A stretch of DNA of 64,000 nt from positions 36,964,955-37,028,954 of the forward strand of contig CM063111.1 of the NCBI GenBank assembly GCA_031841125.1, read 5' to 3'. Origin of the DNA: Acanthococcus lagerstroemiae. Lineage: Eukaryota > Arthropoda > Insecta > Hemiptera > Eriococcidae. Below are positions 45,311-57,546 of this stretch, in pieces (the stretch's first letter is position 1; each line of letters starts with the position of its first letter). A model generated the notes under the pieces. It was not told where the DNA came from, searched no databases, and was given only the letters and a program-made list of their open reading frames with translations. The translations under genes and the position numbers were made by a program.

Positions 45311-48300
45311 CACTGGACTGGGTAAAAAATCATCCTGAGTGAGGTCATTTTCTCATTCATCGTCTTTATTTTGGTTCATAGATGGGATTATTTTATTGAC
45401 TTTCGATTTTCCATTTAATTAATCTTTATGCCTATGATTAGTGAATTATTTTCTTTCCTAGTTAAAATATTAATCCTCCTTTTGGTCATGAGATGGAGGA
45501 GGTTTAGAAATACTCGTCTTACAAGTTTTTAGTAAATTTCCGAAGGGCTCGACTTTGAGATATATTCCACAAGTTCTGTTGAGGTAGTTTACCTTTTAAT
45601 TCCTTAATTAACAAACCTATTTATTCTTCACAAGTTGAATGTTATTTGTATGAACGTTGTATAAATAGTCGGTACCAGACTTTGTAAAAGCCAAGGTACT
45701 TTGGTGTTATTGAAAATTCAAAATTGGTAAATTTGAGGGACTGATTTATATAGTCATTCACTACGCCCGTATGTAACAGACTTTCAACACTGTTTGATAA
45801 TTATTCTAAAAATTCGGATACTTGGCGAAATTTTGATCTTGAAATTCTTATTTAACACTTGTTAAAAGGGCAGAGTATTCAAGAGGGGATAGGAAATTTC
45901 TTTTGAACAATAGATACGATACATTTCGTTTTTTGGGACTGCTGGGATTTGAGATGTTTCTTTTATTAGGTATTTCTAAGTTCATAAGTTTTTGGGGTTT
46001 GTAAGTTTATTTGAAAAACGCATTGTTTTACTTTATAATATTATGACAACTTTGGTCTCGTCGTTCACATATGTAGCCTTGCCTGGTGGATCAATATTGT
46101 TCGTGTTACTCGTTATTTTCAGTTTATATTCTCTACAATTTTATGTTTTCTAATAATTTGGAACTCAGGTGCAACAACCTCAATCATTGTTATTTTTAAA
46201 GTTTTATTCGGACTTTAGTTTATTTTTGGGACGATTTTAATGTGTAGAGTAGAACTTCGAATTACTTTAGGAGGTTTTATTCATGTTATGTAAATGTTTA
46301 TCATTTATGTTGTCCTTGATGCTATCTTGTACATTTTTATATTTTCGTTTGCGGTTTATTTCTTTGGTAACTTTTTAACTTCGAGCATTTGTATTCAATG
46401 GAAACTGAAGATTTATTGGATGTTTCAGAATTTGTAAAACTGGGTTTTCATTTCATAGAATTATATGAAGTTTCTCATCTATGATCCAGTTACTTCATTT
46501 CAATTATACATTGTATTATTTTCACTAGACTTCTTAGTCTTGAGTTATGTACAGGTAGATGAAAGTTAGTGAAACTTGCAGAAGTATAAATAAATTTCAG
46601 AAGGATCATAGGGGTAGTGGGGGTTGAAATCTATTTGGCGTTATCCAGATAAATGAAAGAGAGATGATGTAATACAAAAATGAAAAGAACTTTATGGAAC
46701 TCCACCACAAAACAATTGTGGGTGTTTTTAATACAAAGAAATAATTCGCACTTTAGACACTGAAAACAGCCTTCCAGCATGCACCCTACTTAATTGGAAG
46801 GTGTCCTCCATGACTCAATAAGCCTACATCTGGAGGTGGAAGAATTTCAGGTGGTCCCCTGCCTGCAACTACTGCTGATGTTGGTCTTCCTCGGATTGGT
46901 GTCTTTATACCTGATTTGCAGATTAACTGACTTCCTTTTTAAATTCTGCAAGGGTGAGTTTGTTATTCGCGTCTATTCTCTTACATAAAAAACATGAGTT
47001 GAGAGTGGCTAAGTCAAGCAGGTGGTAGAGAAGCTTTATTATGTATCACTTTTTGGATAGCAGTAATACCTATTCTATTTCTGGCTAAATGGGCACCAAA
47101 AGATTAACACCACCCATATGATTGTTATATAAGTCAATTATCTTTATGGTGCGATCATATCGACTTATTTCCCTCGGGGAGTCCGCCCGCAAGTGTAGAT
47201 TCTAAGAAGCAAGGAGGTTAATATTGAATATTTCACAATTAGATTTCGTATTTCTCAAATGCACCATGAAAATGGAAATTTGAAGCATCGCTTGACACTT
47301 CTTAAATTACAAATCCGCGGTCTATATACCTATCAGTATTGGGAGGAGGAGGAGGGGGGATGGTTACAGGTTGCTAATTTCAATATCACATTAAAGGACT
47401 TGGAAATTTGCACAAATTATCACTTCAGCCTCCAAACTGTTACAGTCATTTTGAGGCTCTGATAGGATAAATCGTAAGTGGTATTCAAAGTTACTGATCT
47501 AAATATGCCACTCATCAGTGTTTTTCATATTTTATCTTTTCCTACCACACAGAGCCTAGATTGGTCGTTTTCACTTGCAGTCTATTATAATCCCTTTGGA
47601 GAGCGGATGTACAAATCGCAAAAGAATTGCATCTTGTTAAAGAAAAGGTGCTCATTTGTCTGAAGGCGATCCAGCTATTTCGAGAAAAATTACATGTGGG
47701 CTGCCAATTCACAATCCTACACCCTTGCATGGTTTAAAAAAAAAAAGTCGCATTTTGTTGTGTCAACAGTATTTATAAATACAACAGTCCGGTACAAGTT
47801 TATATTTACTTCCTGTAACAGAAAACTTAAGTAAAAATAGACATCTAGGATCTAGGTATGCGTATATTGAGGATATTACAGTGACTTGTTCAGCAGCAAT
47901 GCAGCAATACAGGCAAAATACTACGGAATGACACAAATATGCCATCATAGTTCCTAGATATAAATACTGATTCTCTTTTCCTTGTCTATGTGAGCGTACA
48001 ATTAAATACTCGATGAATAAAAGTAATTTCTCCAATTTACTTACAAAAAGATCATCCGAATAGATAAGGTTTGTAAGTTGCATGCTTACAGAAAACTGCT
48101 GCAAGAGGCAAGAGCAGTGAAAAGGCCATTTGTGTTTCTATAGACCAAAAGATATTGGTAATACATGAGCGATTTACTGCACTGATATTAGCAGTGCAAC
48201 TAAATGTGACTTTCTCCTTGGGTCTGTTGTGTACACTTCCAAAACGCATTCTTCTATCTGAATATTTGTATATATAGCAAAGACAGAATCACCGTGTATT

Positions 48301-48945
48301 TTGTAGATTAAACTTGAGGTTGGAAGTTTATTCTTTTCACAGAAGTGGAAATTCAGCGAGAAAAGATAACAGAATACCCGTCATACATAACAACCCACTC
48401 CCAATTAGTGCCATCTACCAATCAACACTGCATCGGTTAAAACGAGGCCATTACAATTAATTAATTACAAAAAATACACGCACACCGATTAAAACATACA
48501 AGTTACAATTTACAAAATAATAACTATTTAACGAATATATATTCGAAAATTCGAATTCAGGGATTCAAACGAACAAAACTAACAAAACTAATCTACCGAC
48601 CGACCCTCGGCGACCATCATTCGTCCTCCTAGTTAACATTCCTTCAATGTTCCGGCATTATAAAAATACATTGGCTTCACGACTACTTTGTTATTATTCC
48701 TTATCAATGTACATTTCCGTCTGGATTGTTTGGGCCATTCTCGATCAAATATCACACTCAGCTAATACTCGTTTGGCCTTCTTATCCAAATCCAATGTTG
48801 ATTCTTGTATATATTTCTTTCCTGCACAATTTGTTAGGTGTAGTTTTTAGTTCTTATTAATTTTACTTCGATCGTCAATTAGGACGGTTCTGTCATTACT
48901 TCGTTCGAATCGCCACTAATTCGCTGAGTGTTGTGAATTCAGTTG
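45311..48945. other. Long gene-free AT-rich interval
   Basis: No exon, transposase or repeat family could be supported here. The openings at 46794-46988, 47259-47663, 47763-48249 and 48647-48850 have no recognised motif and are low-complexity or overlap each other. The last kilobase may hold the promoter of the NDUFS5-like locus. Confidence 0.3.
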
Positions 48946-48949
48946 CGCA

Positions 48950-49369
48950 ATGAGAGCTTTCAGCAATAAAGGAGACGAATACAGAAAAAAACAAGATGAG
49001 GAAAATTTCTATAACACCAAGCAAATTCCTCCGCAACACAATGACCCAGAATACCAAGGATGTACGTTGAAAATTACATTAAATATGTTCACCTAATTAA
49101 AATTATGTGACATTTTCAGTTTTATACTGGAATGAGGTACCATATTTCCTCGATAGTGTAATAGTAAAAGTGTTGTACATTATCGAATCCTCATTTCTTT
49201 TCATTCAAAATCAACGAAAAGAACCATGATTTTAATTTCAGTTGTGGAGCTGTTTCACAAAGTACTTGATCAGCCTACAATCAGCAAGTTCCCTTGCGAA
49301 GCATTGGACATTAAAAACACGTGTATCTGTGAAAAACTAACAATTTGTAATCCCTTCAGGGTACGATAA
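48950..49369 (+). CDS. Possible small spliced ORF (79 aa) just upstream of NDUFS5
   Basis: Exon 48950-49061 (start M-R-A-F-S-N-K-G-D-E-Y-R-K-K-Q) ends at a GT donor (GGAT|gtacgt). It joins 49242-49369, preceded by ttttaatttcag, in phase. The frame stops 19 nt before the NDUFS5-like ATG. The second exon is Cys-rich (F-P-C-E-A-L...C-I-C...C-N-P-F). I recognise no family. It may be a genuine small protein on a shared transcript, or simply 5' UTR that happens to be open. Confidence 0.3.
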
Positions 49370-49388
49370 TTGTTGCGAACCTGGTATA

Positions 49389-49580
49389 ATGGCGGGGTTC
49401 TTGAGAACTCCTATAAAAGATTATATGGACGGACTAGTTAATTATCAACACGATCCAGTCTGCACCCCGATGAAAATGAGAATGATGAACTGTTTGGAAG
49501 CGTATGCACTTCCGAAAGGTTTCAGAAAATGCAGTGCTTATATGGATGATTTCAGCGAATGTGTTACCAACATGAAACGG
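49389..49580 (+). CDS. NDUFS5: NADH dehydrogenase iron-sulfur protein 5-like (complex I 15-kDa subunit), first coding exon
   Basis: The subunit sits on the intermembrane-space side of mitochondrial complex I and is imported through the MIA40 pathway. The exon encodes 64 residues starting M-A-G-F-L-R-T-P. It shows the family pattern F-L-R-T-P...D...G, then a twin CX9C fold: C-TPMKMRMMN-C followed by C-SAYMDDFSE-C, with the N-C-L-E-A-Y motif between. It ends at K-R with a GT donor (ACGG|gtatgt). Family members are about 100 aa, so a terminal exon of ~35 residues is expected downstream. I did not find it before 56.8 kb; insertions (LINE at 49880, foldback at 51569) crowd the intron region. Confidence 0.7.
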
Positions 49581-49879
49581 GTATGTTGAAATACTTGAAC
49601 TGAACGAAAAACTAGGTTTCTTGCTGACTATCTACTTAAAATTGTTTCAAAATAAAAAATTTTCCGCAAAGTATCATAGTGGTCACTCGAAGACAAGAGT
49701 GTGCCGGCCACTCGAAGTCGACCGATTAATTTCATTCATCGTATCCTTGAATAGTAGTATCGAACTGCGTCACAAAACATCAGTTATTTCTACCTAATGA
49801 AATTTAAAATTATTACAGTACTCGTTATCAAATCTGTTGCATGCATGAGAACTTACCAATGAGGTGGAAGGGGATGTGG

Positions 49880-50560
49880 TAGAGGTACTAAAAAAAAATG
49901 TATGAAAAAGCAGCCTACATCAGGCCGGACAGGGCTGGGAAAGAATTTGATGTACAAAAAAGGGTAAAGCAAGGGGATCCGCTTTCCCCAAACCTGTTCA
50001 ATGCGGTTCTAAAGACGTTTTTAGAAATCTTAATTAGAAGGGGAAAGGGGTGAAGGTCAATAGCTGAGTAACCTGCGGTTCGCAGACGACTGATTTGAAG
50101 GAGGTGCAGGCTATGGCCGAAGATCTTAGTAGCGAAAGCGGTAGGGTCGGACTGACAATGAATGTTTCAAAAACGAAGGTAATAACGAACATGCATAAAT
50201 CGAATGGTGGGTGGGTCGGAAATATTAATGGTTAGGAAATACAGTTACTTGGGGTAGCAGGTGGCATTCGAGGAGAGGAGCAAGAACAGTTAAGGCATAG
50301 AAAAGCTTCTGGGCACATAAGGAAATACTAAAAGGCAATTTATCCATAAGGGAAAGAATAAAAACTCTGGACATATGTGTGATACTCACTCTTACCTACG
50401 AAGCTCAAACTTGGTCATTAAAACCAAGCCGCAGTGGGATAATCTGAGAACACAGCATTTCGGAATGCTACAAAGTATAATCGTACTATTGGAGAGGATT
50501 GGTAGGGACAGGAGGTAGTGGAAGACGCCTATACCCACGAATGGGGGCAATCGACAGCAT
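49880..50560 (+). pseudogene. RTE-type LINE reverse transcriptase remnant
   Basis: Contains V-K-Q-G-D-P-L-S-P-N-L-F-N-A-V-L near 49960 and L-R-F-A-D-D near 50075. Further downstream are A-E-D-L-S-S-E-S-G-R-V-G-L-T-M-N-V-S-K-T-K and, near 50375, L-D-I-C-V-I-L-T-L-T-Y-E-A-Q-T-W. Multiple stops and shifts. It lies in the presumed intron or 3' flank of the NDUFS5-like gene, same strand. Confidence 0.65.
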
Positions 50561-51730
50561 GACGACCTCTACATAATCGGAGTCAAAATGTCGTGCGAAT
50601 ATATGGCTGTAAATAACAATAAAAAATAACCTAATCTTGGGGGTGTAAGCTTCGGCACAGTTTGTATAGGTACGAAGATTGAAAATGAATAGGTAAAAGA
50701 GCGCCGAATGCGAAAAATGTAAAATCCAGGAAATTCAGCCGCGTAATCTTAGTCGAAAAGATCTAAATACTCGTAGGAAAAAGTGGAATCGTGAGTGCAC
50801 TCTGAGCGTAATACTGAGAATTTTACGGTGTACAAACGAACTTGGTAATATTGAAGTATATGTTTTCCTGTACATAGTGCAATAAAAGTAGATGTATAAT
50901 TATTTTATGTTTTCATTTTCAATTGCTTAGTCAGTTCAATGAAAGCTGCCGAAAATGAATTCCAATAACCGGTTACCTACAAGGTTATACATCGAAGATT
51001 AAAATAATAACTGCTCCACGATGAACCTTAATAATCACTTGTATATGTACCGCAATATTATCAGATGTTCTATATCTCATAACATTTTCTTTTTCCATGG
51101 ATAGTCTGACGATTCCGTGATAAACATGTGCAGTATATTGTAAACTACTCATCCGTATAGGTACGTACTTTGTTATTAGAATACGAGCGCGTATAAAAGC
51201 ATATACATATAAAAATTAGTTGAGGGCATAAATTATACTAATAAATTACTGACAAAATTGAGTTGAGTGTCAGATTAATATTTTTTGGATAATTTCAATT
51301 TATATAAGGGTAAGTTGAAAGCAACGAGCTTAAGCTTTGTTTAAATTTAGTTTATTTTCAAGCACTACTTGCGAAATATTCTTTGCATTGATATCAGTAA
51401 GTAAAGTGAGCAAAAGTGCAAACTTTTTTTTTAAATATTATATTAGTAGGTATATGTTTGGAGAGGTCTTGCACCATAAACAGAAAATTATTTCAACAGG
51501 AATAACAGAGGCTAAGAAAGTGCAAGTCAACGAGCAGACACGAATACGTGTGTAGTTGTGTACACATACAGGGTTAGTCAGTTTAAAACGCAGCATAGGA
51601 AAATCCCGTTCGCTGCGTGTTGATGTGACTAGACCGACGCGGTGCGTACACTTGTACTATGATAAGCTAGTGCAACGTGGGAACAGCTTAGTCAGTTTAA
51701 AACGTAGCATGAAAAATCTCGTTCACGGCG

Positions 51731-52080
51731 TTTTAAAGCGTACTCGGTGCGTTTCTCATTCTTTCTAAAGGATAAAATAACTCTCGGGGATGCGGGGAAA
51801 GTGTCCGATGATTTTCGAAAAATTTCATCAACAATTTTTGAAGGAAAAAAATATCCGATAATTTCCGAAGAATCTCAACGGAAGTCTTTAGAAAAAATTT
51901 CCACGTTTTAAAGCGTACTCGGTGCGTTTCTCATTCTTTCTAAAGGATAAAATGACTCTCGGGGATGCGGGGAAAGTGTCCGATGATTTTCGAAAAATTT
52001 CATCAACAATTTTTGAAGGAAAAAAATATCCGATAATTTCCGAAGAATCTCAACGGAAGTCTTTAGAAAAAATTTCCAAT
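51731..52080. repeat. Recent 175-bp direct duplication
   Basis: The segment beginning TTTTAAAGCGTACTCGGTGC occurs at 51731 and again at 51906, with almost no differences over 175 bp (aaataact versus aaatgact). This is far less divergence than in the surrounding repeats. Confidence 0.75.
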
Positions 52081-52084
52081 GTTT

Positions 52085-53740
52085 TCCAAAGAATTTCATT
52101 AAAATTCTTCGAGAAAATGTTCCGATTAAGAAATATTCGGGGGGGGGGGGAGAACTCCAGTGGTTTTTGAAGAATTTCATCGAAAATCTTCAGGAAAAAT
52201 GTTCGGGAAAATTCTCCGATGACTTCTAAGGAATTTTATCGAAAATTTTTGAGATAATTTCCGAGAAATCTCTGTTTTCTAAAAAAATTCTTTCAAAAAT
52301 CTTCGGGGGAGTTTTCCGATCATTCTTAAGAATTTCACAGGTAATAAATATTCATGGGAAAACTCTGACAGATTTTGAAGAATTTTATCGGCAATCTTCA
52401 GGTACAATGTTCTCCGAAGAATTTCATCGAAAACCTACGGGGAAAATCTCCGGGAAAATTCTCCTATGACATCTAAGGAATTTTATCGAAAATTTTTGAA
52501 GAAAAAAAAAACGATAATTTCTATAAAATCTTCTCAGAAATCTTCAGAAGAAATTTCCAATGTTTTCCAAAAAGTAACATTATAAAATTCGTCGAGAAAA
52601 TTTCCCGATAATTTTTGAAGAATTTCCTAGGAAATATTCGGGGGAACAGCCGATGGTTTGTAGAGAATTTTATCAAAAACCTTCAGAAAAAATGTTCAAT
52701 AATGTCCGAAGAATTTCATTGTAAATCTTTGGAAAAAATCTCCGATAATTTTTAAAGAATTTCATCAGAAATTTCTAGAAACAGTTTTGATAATTTCTGC
52801 ATGGTTATGCAGTTTAAAATTTCACCGGAAACTTTTCCCGGATTGGAAATTTTTTCTGAAGATTTCCAGTAAGATCCTTCGGACATTATCGGAGTTGTTT
52901 TTCAACAGTCATGGGGATCTTTTCGAAAATTGGCCAAAAAAATCTTTCATTGAAAAATTTCCAATGCAATTCTTGGTACATTATCGAATTTTTTCAGCAA
53001 AAATTTCTGTTGAAATTTTGTAAAAATCATTAAGAGATTTTCCCCGAAGTTTCGGATGAAATTTCTCGAAGATCTTCCTGAAGATTTTCGATTAAATTTT
53101 TCAAAAACTGACGGAGTTCCCCCTCCCCCAATATTTCCTATGAAATACCTTCCAAAGTTGTCGGAAAATTTTCTCGAAGTAATTTCTTGTTGGAAAATAT
53201 TGGAAATTTTCTCAAAAGATTTCTGAAAAAATTCTGCGGGAGATTTTTTATTGAATTGTTCAAGAACTGACGGAGTCCCCCCCCCCCGCGAATTATTTCT
53301 TTTGAAATACTTCCAAAGTTATTGGGAGATTTTCCAGAAGTAGTTTTTTGTTGGAAAAATTGAAGATTTTCTCAACAAATTTCCGATAAAATTCTTGGAA
53401 ATTTTCAGATTTTCTTTCCATCTCCGATGAACTTTCTTTAAAAATCATCCGGGATTTTTCCCGAATTTCTCTACCGATTTCCAGTGAGATTCTTCGGACA
53501 TTATTGGAATTTTTTTCCAAAAAATTTCTCATGAAATTCCTTAAAGATCATCAAAAATTATTCCTGAAGATTTTCGATGAATCTCTTCGGAGAATACTTT
53601 TCCTGGAGGTTAGTTGTATCGAAAATTACCGGAATTTGTTTCCGAAAATTTCCAGTGAAATTCCTCAAAAATTATTGAAAAATTTTCCCGAAGATTTTCG
53701 ATAAAATTCTTCGAAAATCGTTGGAGATTTCCCCCGATGA
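52085..53740. repeat. Degenerate tandem repeat core of the foldback element
   Basis: Short units such as GAAGAATTTCATCGAAAATC and complements recur every 40-70 bp. Strand polarity changes near 52800: GAAAATTT-type before, AAATTTTC-type after. The whole core is therefore itself roughly palindromic. Confidence 0.55.
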
Positions 53741-53989
53741 TTATTGAATAAGGAACGCACCAGTACCCTTCACTAATTCATTGTTTAAAAAAAATAAGAG
53801 ACGCACGGAGTACGCTTCACTTGTAAACAAGATTTTTCATGCTGCGTTTTAAACTGACTAAGCAGTTCCGTCGTTGCACTGGCTTATCATAATACGAGTG
53901 TACGCACCGCGTCCGTCTAGTCACATTAACACGCAGCGAACGGGATTTTCCTATGCTGCGTTTTAAACTGACTAATCCTGTATATGGAA

Positions 53990-55004
53990 TATTAACTTGA
54001 TATTGAGCGGGTAATGGACATGCGTTCATGTGGTTAGCTGAGGTGATGTTGATATAAATGTGCCTGTGGAATACTGAGCAAACATTGAGTAGACACTGAA
54101 TGTTCATCACCCTTCTCAAGCTTTATGTCTAAGTTAATTCTATGTAGACTGTCTACCAAACCATAATTGGGCTGTGGTCTCTTTTTCCCATATGAACATA
54201 TCACATGGTACATTTATGCGGACATAAAACTGATCACCAAGCCTTAACCTACCCAAAGTCATCAGACAGTAGATGGAGCTAACAAAATTTCACCACAGTC
54301 ACACATGAAGCACTTTTGTGTCTAAAAACCATTTTTCAAGGGAGGTATTTCATCAATCTGGCCGTAACTTATTTGGAATAATAGTATTACCCTGCAATAA
54401 ATTACAGTTACCATAATTTATTGTATCTTATCGAGTTAGTCATTATTATAGGTACCTACTATAAACAGTGAGTCTTACTGTATAGTGTATATGTTACGGT
54501 ACATGATGTAAATCTGATAATGACGTTAATGGCCGGGAAATAACGTTAACTATGAAAACCAATGGGCATGCACGTTAAAGACCGGGAAAGATCGTGGACA
54601 GCCATTTTGTCTACAATTTACTTGGGAAGTCTTGTAAATTTCAGATAATATTAGAATTGGACCAGGCTTTCTCAATATTTCCCAATACAACTTGGGAAAT
54701 CTTGGCATTTTGGGCCATCTTGATATGAGTAGTCCGGGCTAAACAGCTAAAATAGTTTATTTTAACTCTTCAGTTTTGTCATCATACTGGGTACAGGTAA
54801 CTCTGAGAATGTGTATCCGATGCGCAAAATCCCACTAGTTACCGAGATAACTAAACGGGAACAAGAGTAACCCAAGGGTAACAAATTGGTAACTTTTCCG
54901 CGGGTAACTTGGTAACTAGAGGGTAACAGATTGCGCATCGGGTACCAGGAAGCCTGAAGTCCAAAGACGAGATTCTTTTATTTGGCTCAAATAGGTTGTA
55001 GAGC
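53990..55004. other. No recognisable gene
   Basis: AT-rich, with GTTAAC/TAACGTTAA words near 54520-54570 and a GGTAAC-rich stretch at 54790-54950 that looks like a small degenerate repeat. No coding signal. Confidence 0.3.
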
Positions 55005-55474
55005 ATGTATATGATTATATATTATATCATGTAGACCATCACTTCGTTCACAGGTAAATTATAGCTTATAGCCTGTATTATATTTGATTTTGCAACGAAA
55101 TCATTCAAAATTTAATAGAGAAATCACAAAATAGAAAATATTCATGAAAATGAGCAGTTTGCGACGCTAAATGAGAATCAACAATTACGAAATAATGATC
55201 AGAGTCATTGATTTGTAATTACAATGCATTTATTGATTTATGATTATAATGCATTTAAGTGATTTTTCAACTTAAAAAATTAAGTGTTGTGATTTTTTTC
55301 GGCTTTTTGATAGAAAATGTGAATGTCTTAATTAAGCTGCTCAGCGTATCCTTTTTGGCTGGCTTTGCGCTTAATGAACAGCGAATGGCTGACTTTTTCA
55401 TTCGCTTAAAAGCCGTTCAATAATGAGCTTAAGCTTCGGCTTAAGCGGTTATCGGCTTAAACTTCTCATCCCTG
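55005..55474. mobile_element. hAT-like MITE, 5'-truncated copy
   Basis: Nearly identical over ~470 bp to 60237-60702, ending AACTTCTCATCCCTG, but lacking the left 220 bp. See the complete copy at 60015. Confidence 0.65.
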
Positions 55475-56871
55475 GATGGTAGAGAAGAAAGAAAGAGGCG
55501 ACTTTGTTCTTTTTCTTTTGGTTCACCAAGTTCGAAGTTCCTTTGACAGAGTTGCCATTTCCTGAGAAAGAATGAGTAAATCTAGTGAAAGATGCATTTT
55601 TATGTCCTTAAAACTGTAAATTTGTGAAAATATGCCAGAAAATGCCCTAAGAATTTTAAAAATAGTCGAAAATAATAAGCAACTACCCATAAAATATACA
55701 AAAAATGCTCTTCTAAATATATGGCTCATTTTACTTCAAAGCTTACAGTTCGTAAAGGTAAGTGTTCAGTGAAGCAATGGCAAAAAATATGCAAAAGCAT
55801 AAAAATCTCAACCCTGGTTATCATGTTGCGTAGATAGAGAAATATTATTTCATAAAAATATGTTTTCACTATCAACAAGAATGGCAAGGAAACAGACTTG
55901 ACACCAATCATCATTAATTTTCGCCGATAACAACCGATCTCAAATCGACAATTAAGGAACATGAGGAGTACCTGAATCTTGAAATTTGTAGGTAATAGCA
56001 AAGGTGGATTCAGTTTACTCGCAGGTACTTTCTTCATAAAAATAAAAATAGTGCAACCTCTACCTGCAGCGAATTAAGGTGAAGGCATGAAAAATTCTGT
56101 TTCCTTCATTAGAAATTAAAATTTTACAAATTGCGAATAAAAATAAACAATCAGGCTTACGGCGAAATGATAGGGGAATAATACTGATAAGGGAACGGCC
56201 GTTCCGTCGTTCCGGAACGAAAAAAGAACGGAACGGCGTCGTTCCCTAGCTGAAGGAACGAAGACCGAGTCGTTCGTTCTCGTTCGGCATCTCTGATTGC
56301 GGGTAGCCAGTTATATTTCTTAACTGGACTAACTGGACTAGACTTTAGGTCCGAATCGTGAGAACTGAGAAGTAATAACGTAATAAGCCTGATAATATGA
56401 AAGGATAAATCGGCGAATTAGTACCATCAGAAGTTCGCGGCTAATCTAATTTTGTTTGTGAAGGGTTGTTAGAGTTAAGTAAATCTATCATCTACGGTTA
56501 GAATGATGTGAGACAGTAGGAAGTAGGACGTAGTGTTTGACATAATATGTATGTTTCCCTTCATACTGCGTTATTTCAGCTTTATAAAAAATTGGTTTCA
56601 CAGTGGAATGATGATGTCCTAGATCCCGGAAAAAAACATCTTGTTTTCCATCTGTAATGTGCAAACCATTTTGTACGCTTGTTTGAAAAGGGCGAATATT
56701 TATACCTAGATATTTTAGATTTAATTTAAATGTCCTCGAGTTTCAGGAATATGGCGTAGCTTACCATTACCGACCTTGTTCGCATTGTGCTCCATACCGG
56801 CAAACTTTATTTCGAATTCGGTGGACATTTTTTCGCCTTGTGGGTATTTACGTGAATTCTGACTGTCGAGT
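55475..56871. other. Intergenic stretch with a palindromic GGAACG cluster
   Basis: At about 56191-56275 the word GGAACG and its complement CGTTCC are repeated many times in a near-palindromic arrangement, probably the end of a decayed hAT-like MITE. The rest shows no gene; openings at 55523-56037 on the minus strand have no motif. The last ~150 bp should contain the promoter/5' UTR of the next gene. Confidence 0.4.
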
Positions 56872-57546
56872 ATGACAGGCGGATTGAATGGGGTCGGAAA
56901 GCCGAACCTGTATTCGACGTCTTGGTGCTACTGCAGCGCGTTCCGATTTCCGATTAGATCGAGCCGGCAAAATTTCTACACTCTGTTACCGATTGCTGCT
57001 AGGACACGGCGGTTGCAACCTAAATTTCTGACATCCGGCCAAGTATTTAATCGACAGTTGGTTATGCCGGATCGATCGTTCAAATACGAAAAGAAAATGT
57101 TGCGAATGGACCAGATATCGGCTGATTTCGAGTTGATATATCGAAACAAGGAAACTTATTTGCGAGGCGTGACTTGGTTTGCCTTTGCTTTCGTGCTCCT
57201 GATACCGGCCAGTGTGTTATACGCACTCCGTCGCAACGTGTATTACTCGGAGGAGGTTAGTGAACATATTATGGAACTCGCGTGCACAGGTCCGGGGCTT
57301 TTATTCGAACATCAAGAGATGGTCCTTTTCACGTTCCTCTTCGTGACTAATGTGGCGCTGTACTCGTACGCTATAAAATTCCCTTCGCGAATCTACTATA
57401 ACGGCGGAAAATACGTAGCCGTATTTTCGAATAAATTTTTCCCATTTCTTCAGACTAAGCACTCATTCGTGACGGTGAAAAAGTACAATAAACCAACCAT
57501 CCAGAGACGCAGTCTCTACGTCTCGGTACCAAAAAAGCTAGACTAA
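56872..57546 (+). CDS. Two-transmembrane mitochondrial-type protein, TMEM186-like
   Basis: An intronless ORF of 224 aa. The first ~70 residues are rich in R, S and aromatic residues and nearly free of acidic ones, as in a mitochondrial presequence. Two hydrophobic segments follow at about 102-120 (W-F-A-F-A-F-V-L-L-I-P-A-S-V-L-Y) and 158-175 (V-L-F-T-F-L-F-V-T-N-V-A-L-Y). The second is followed by S-Y-A-I-K-F-P-S-R-I-Y-Y-N-G-G-K-Y-V-A-V-F. Two membrane passes with a short C-terminal strand-rich tail resemble the TMEM186/TMEM70/TMEM223 group, some of which assist complex I assembly. That assignment rests on layout and weak motif resemblance only. Codon use and GC content are visibly richer than the flanks, supporting a real gene. 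The start was chosen as the first ATG of the open frame; M64 (M-P-D-R-S-F) is an alternative. Confidence 0.6.
   Translation: MTGGLNGVGKPNLYSTSWCYCSAFRFPIRSSRQNFYTLLPIAARTRRLQPKFLTSGQVFNRQLVMPDRSFKYEKKMLRMDQISADFELIYRNKETYLRGVTWFAFAFVLLIPASVLYALRRNVYYSEEVSEHIMELACTGPGLLFEHQEMVLFTFLFVTNVALYSYAIKFPSRIYYNGGKYVAVFSNKFFPFLQTKHSFVTVKKYNKPTIQRRSLYVSVPKKLD

Larger units (their letters stand above)
51569..53980. mobile_element. 2.4-kb foldback element with ~200-bp inverted arms, TA-flanked
   Basis: The left arm (51569-51770) starts CAGGGTTAGTCAGTTTAAAA. The right arm (about 53785-53980) is its imperfect reverse complement. TA lies directly outside each end (51567-51568, 53981-53982), as for Tc1/mariner-superfamily insertions. 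Each arm contains a second copy of the TTAGTCAGTTTAAAACG word about 110 bp further in. The interior has no transposase; it consists of degenerate GAAAATTTC/ATCTTCGG-like repeats on both strands. ORFs inside are repeat artefacts. Confidence 0.7.

Noticed and set aside
48950..49061. Exon starting M-R-A-F-S as the missing last exon of NDUFS5 in a tandem duplicate
   Set aside because: The reading phase does not fit the NDUFS5 donor and the residues do not follow the family's C-terminal pattern.
51922..53704. Several K/F/S/E-rich ORFs in the foldback core
   Set aside because: Low-complexity translations of GAAAATTTC-type repeats, present on both strands.
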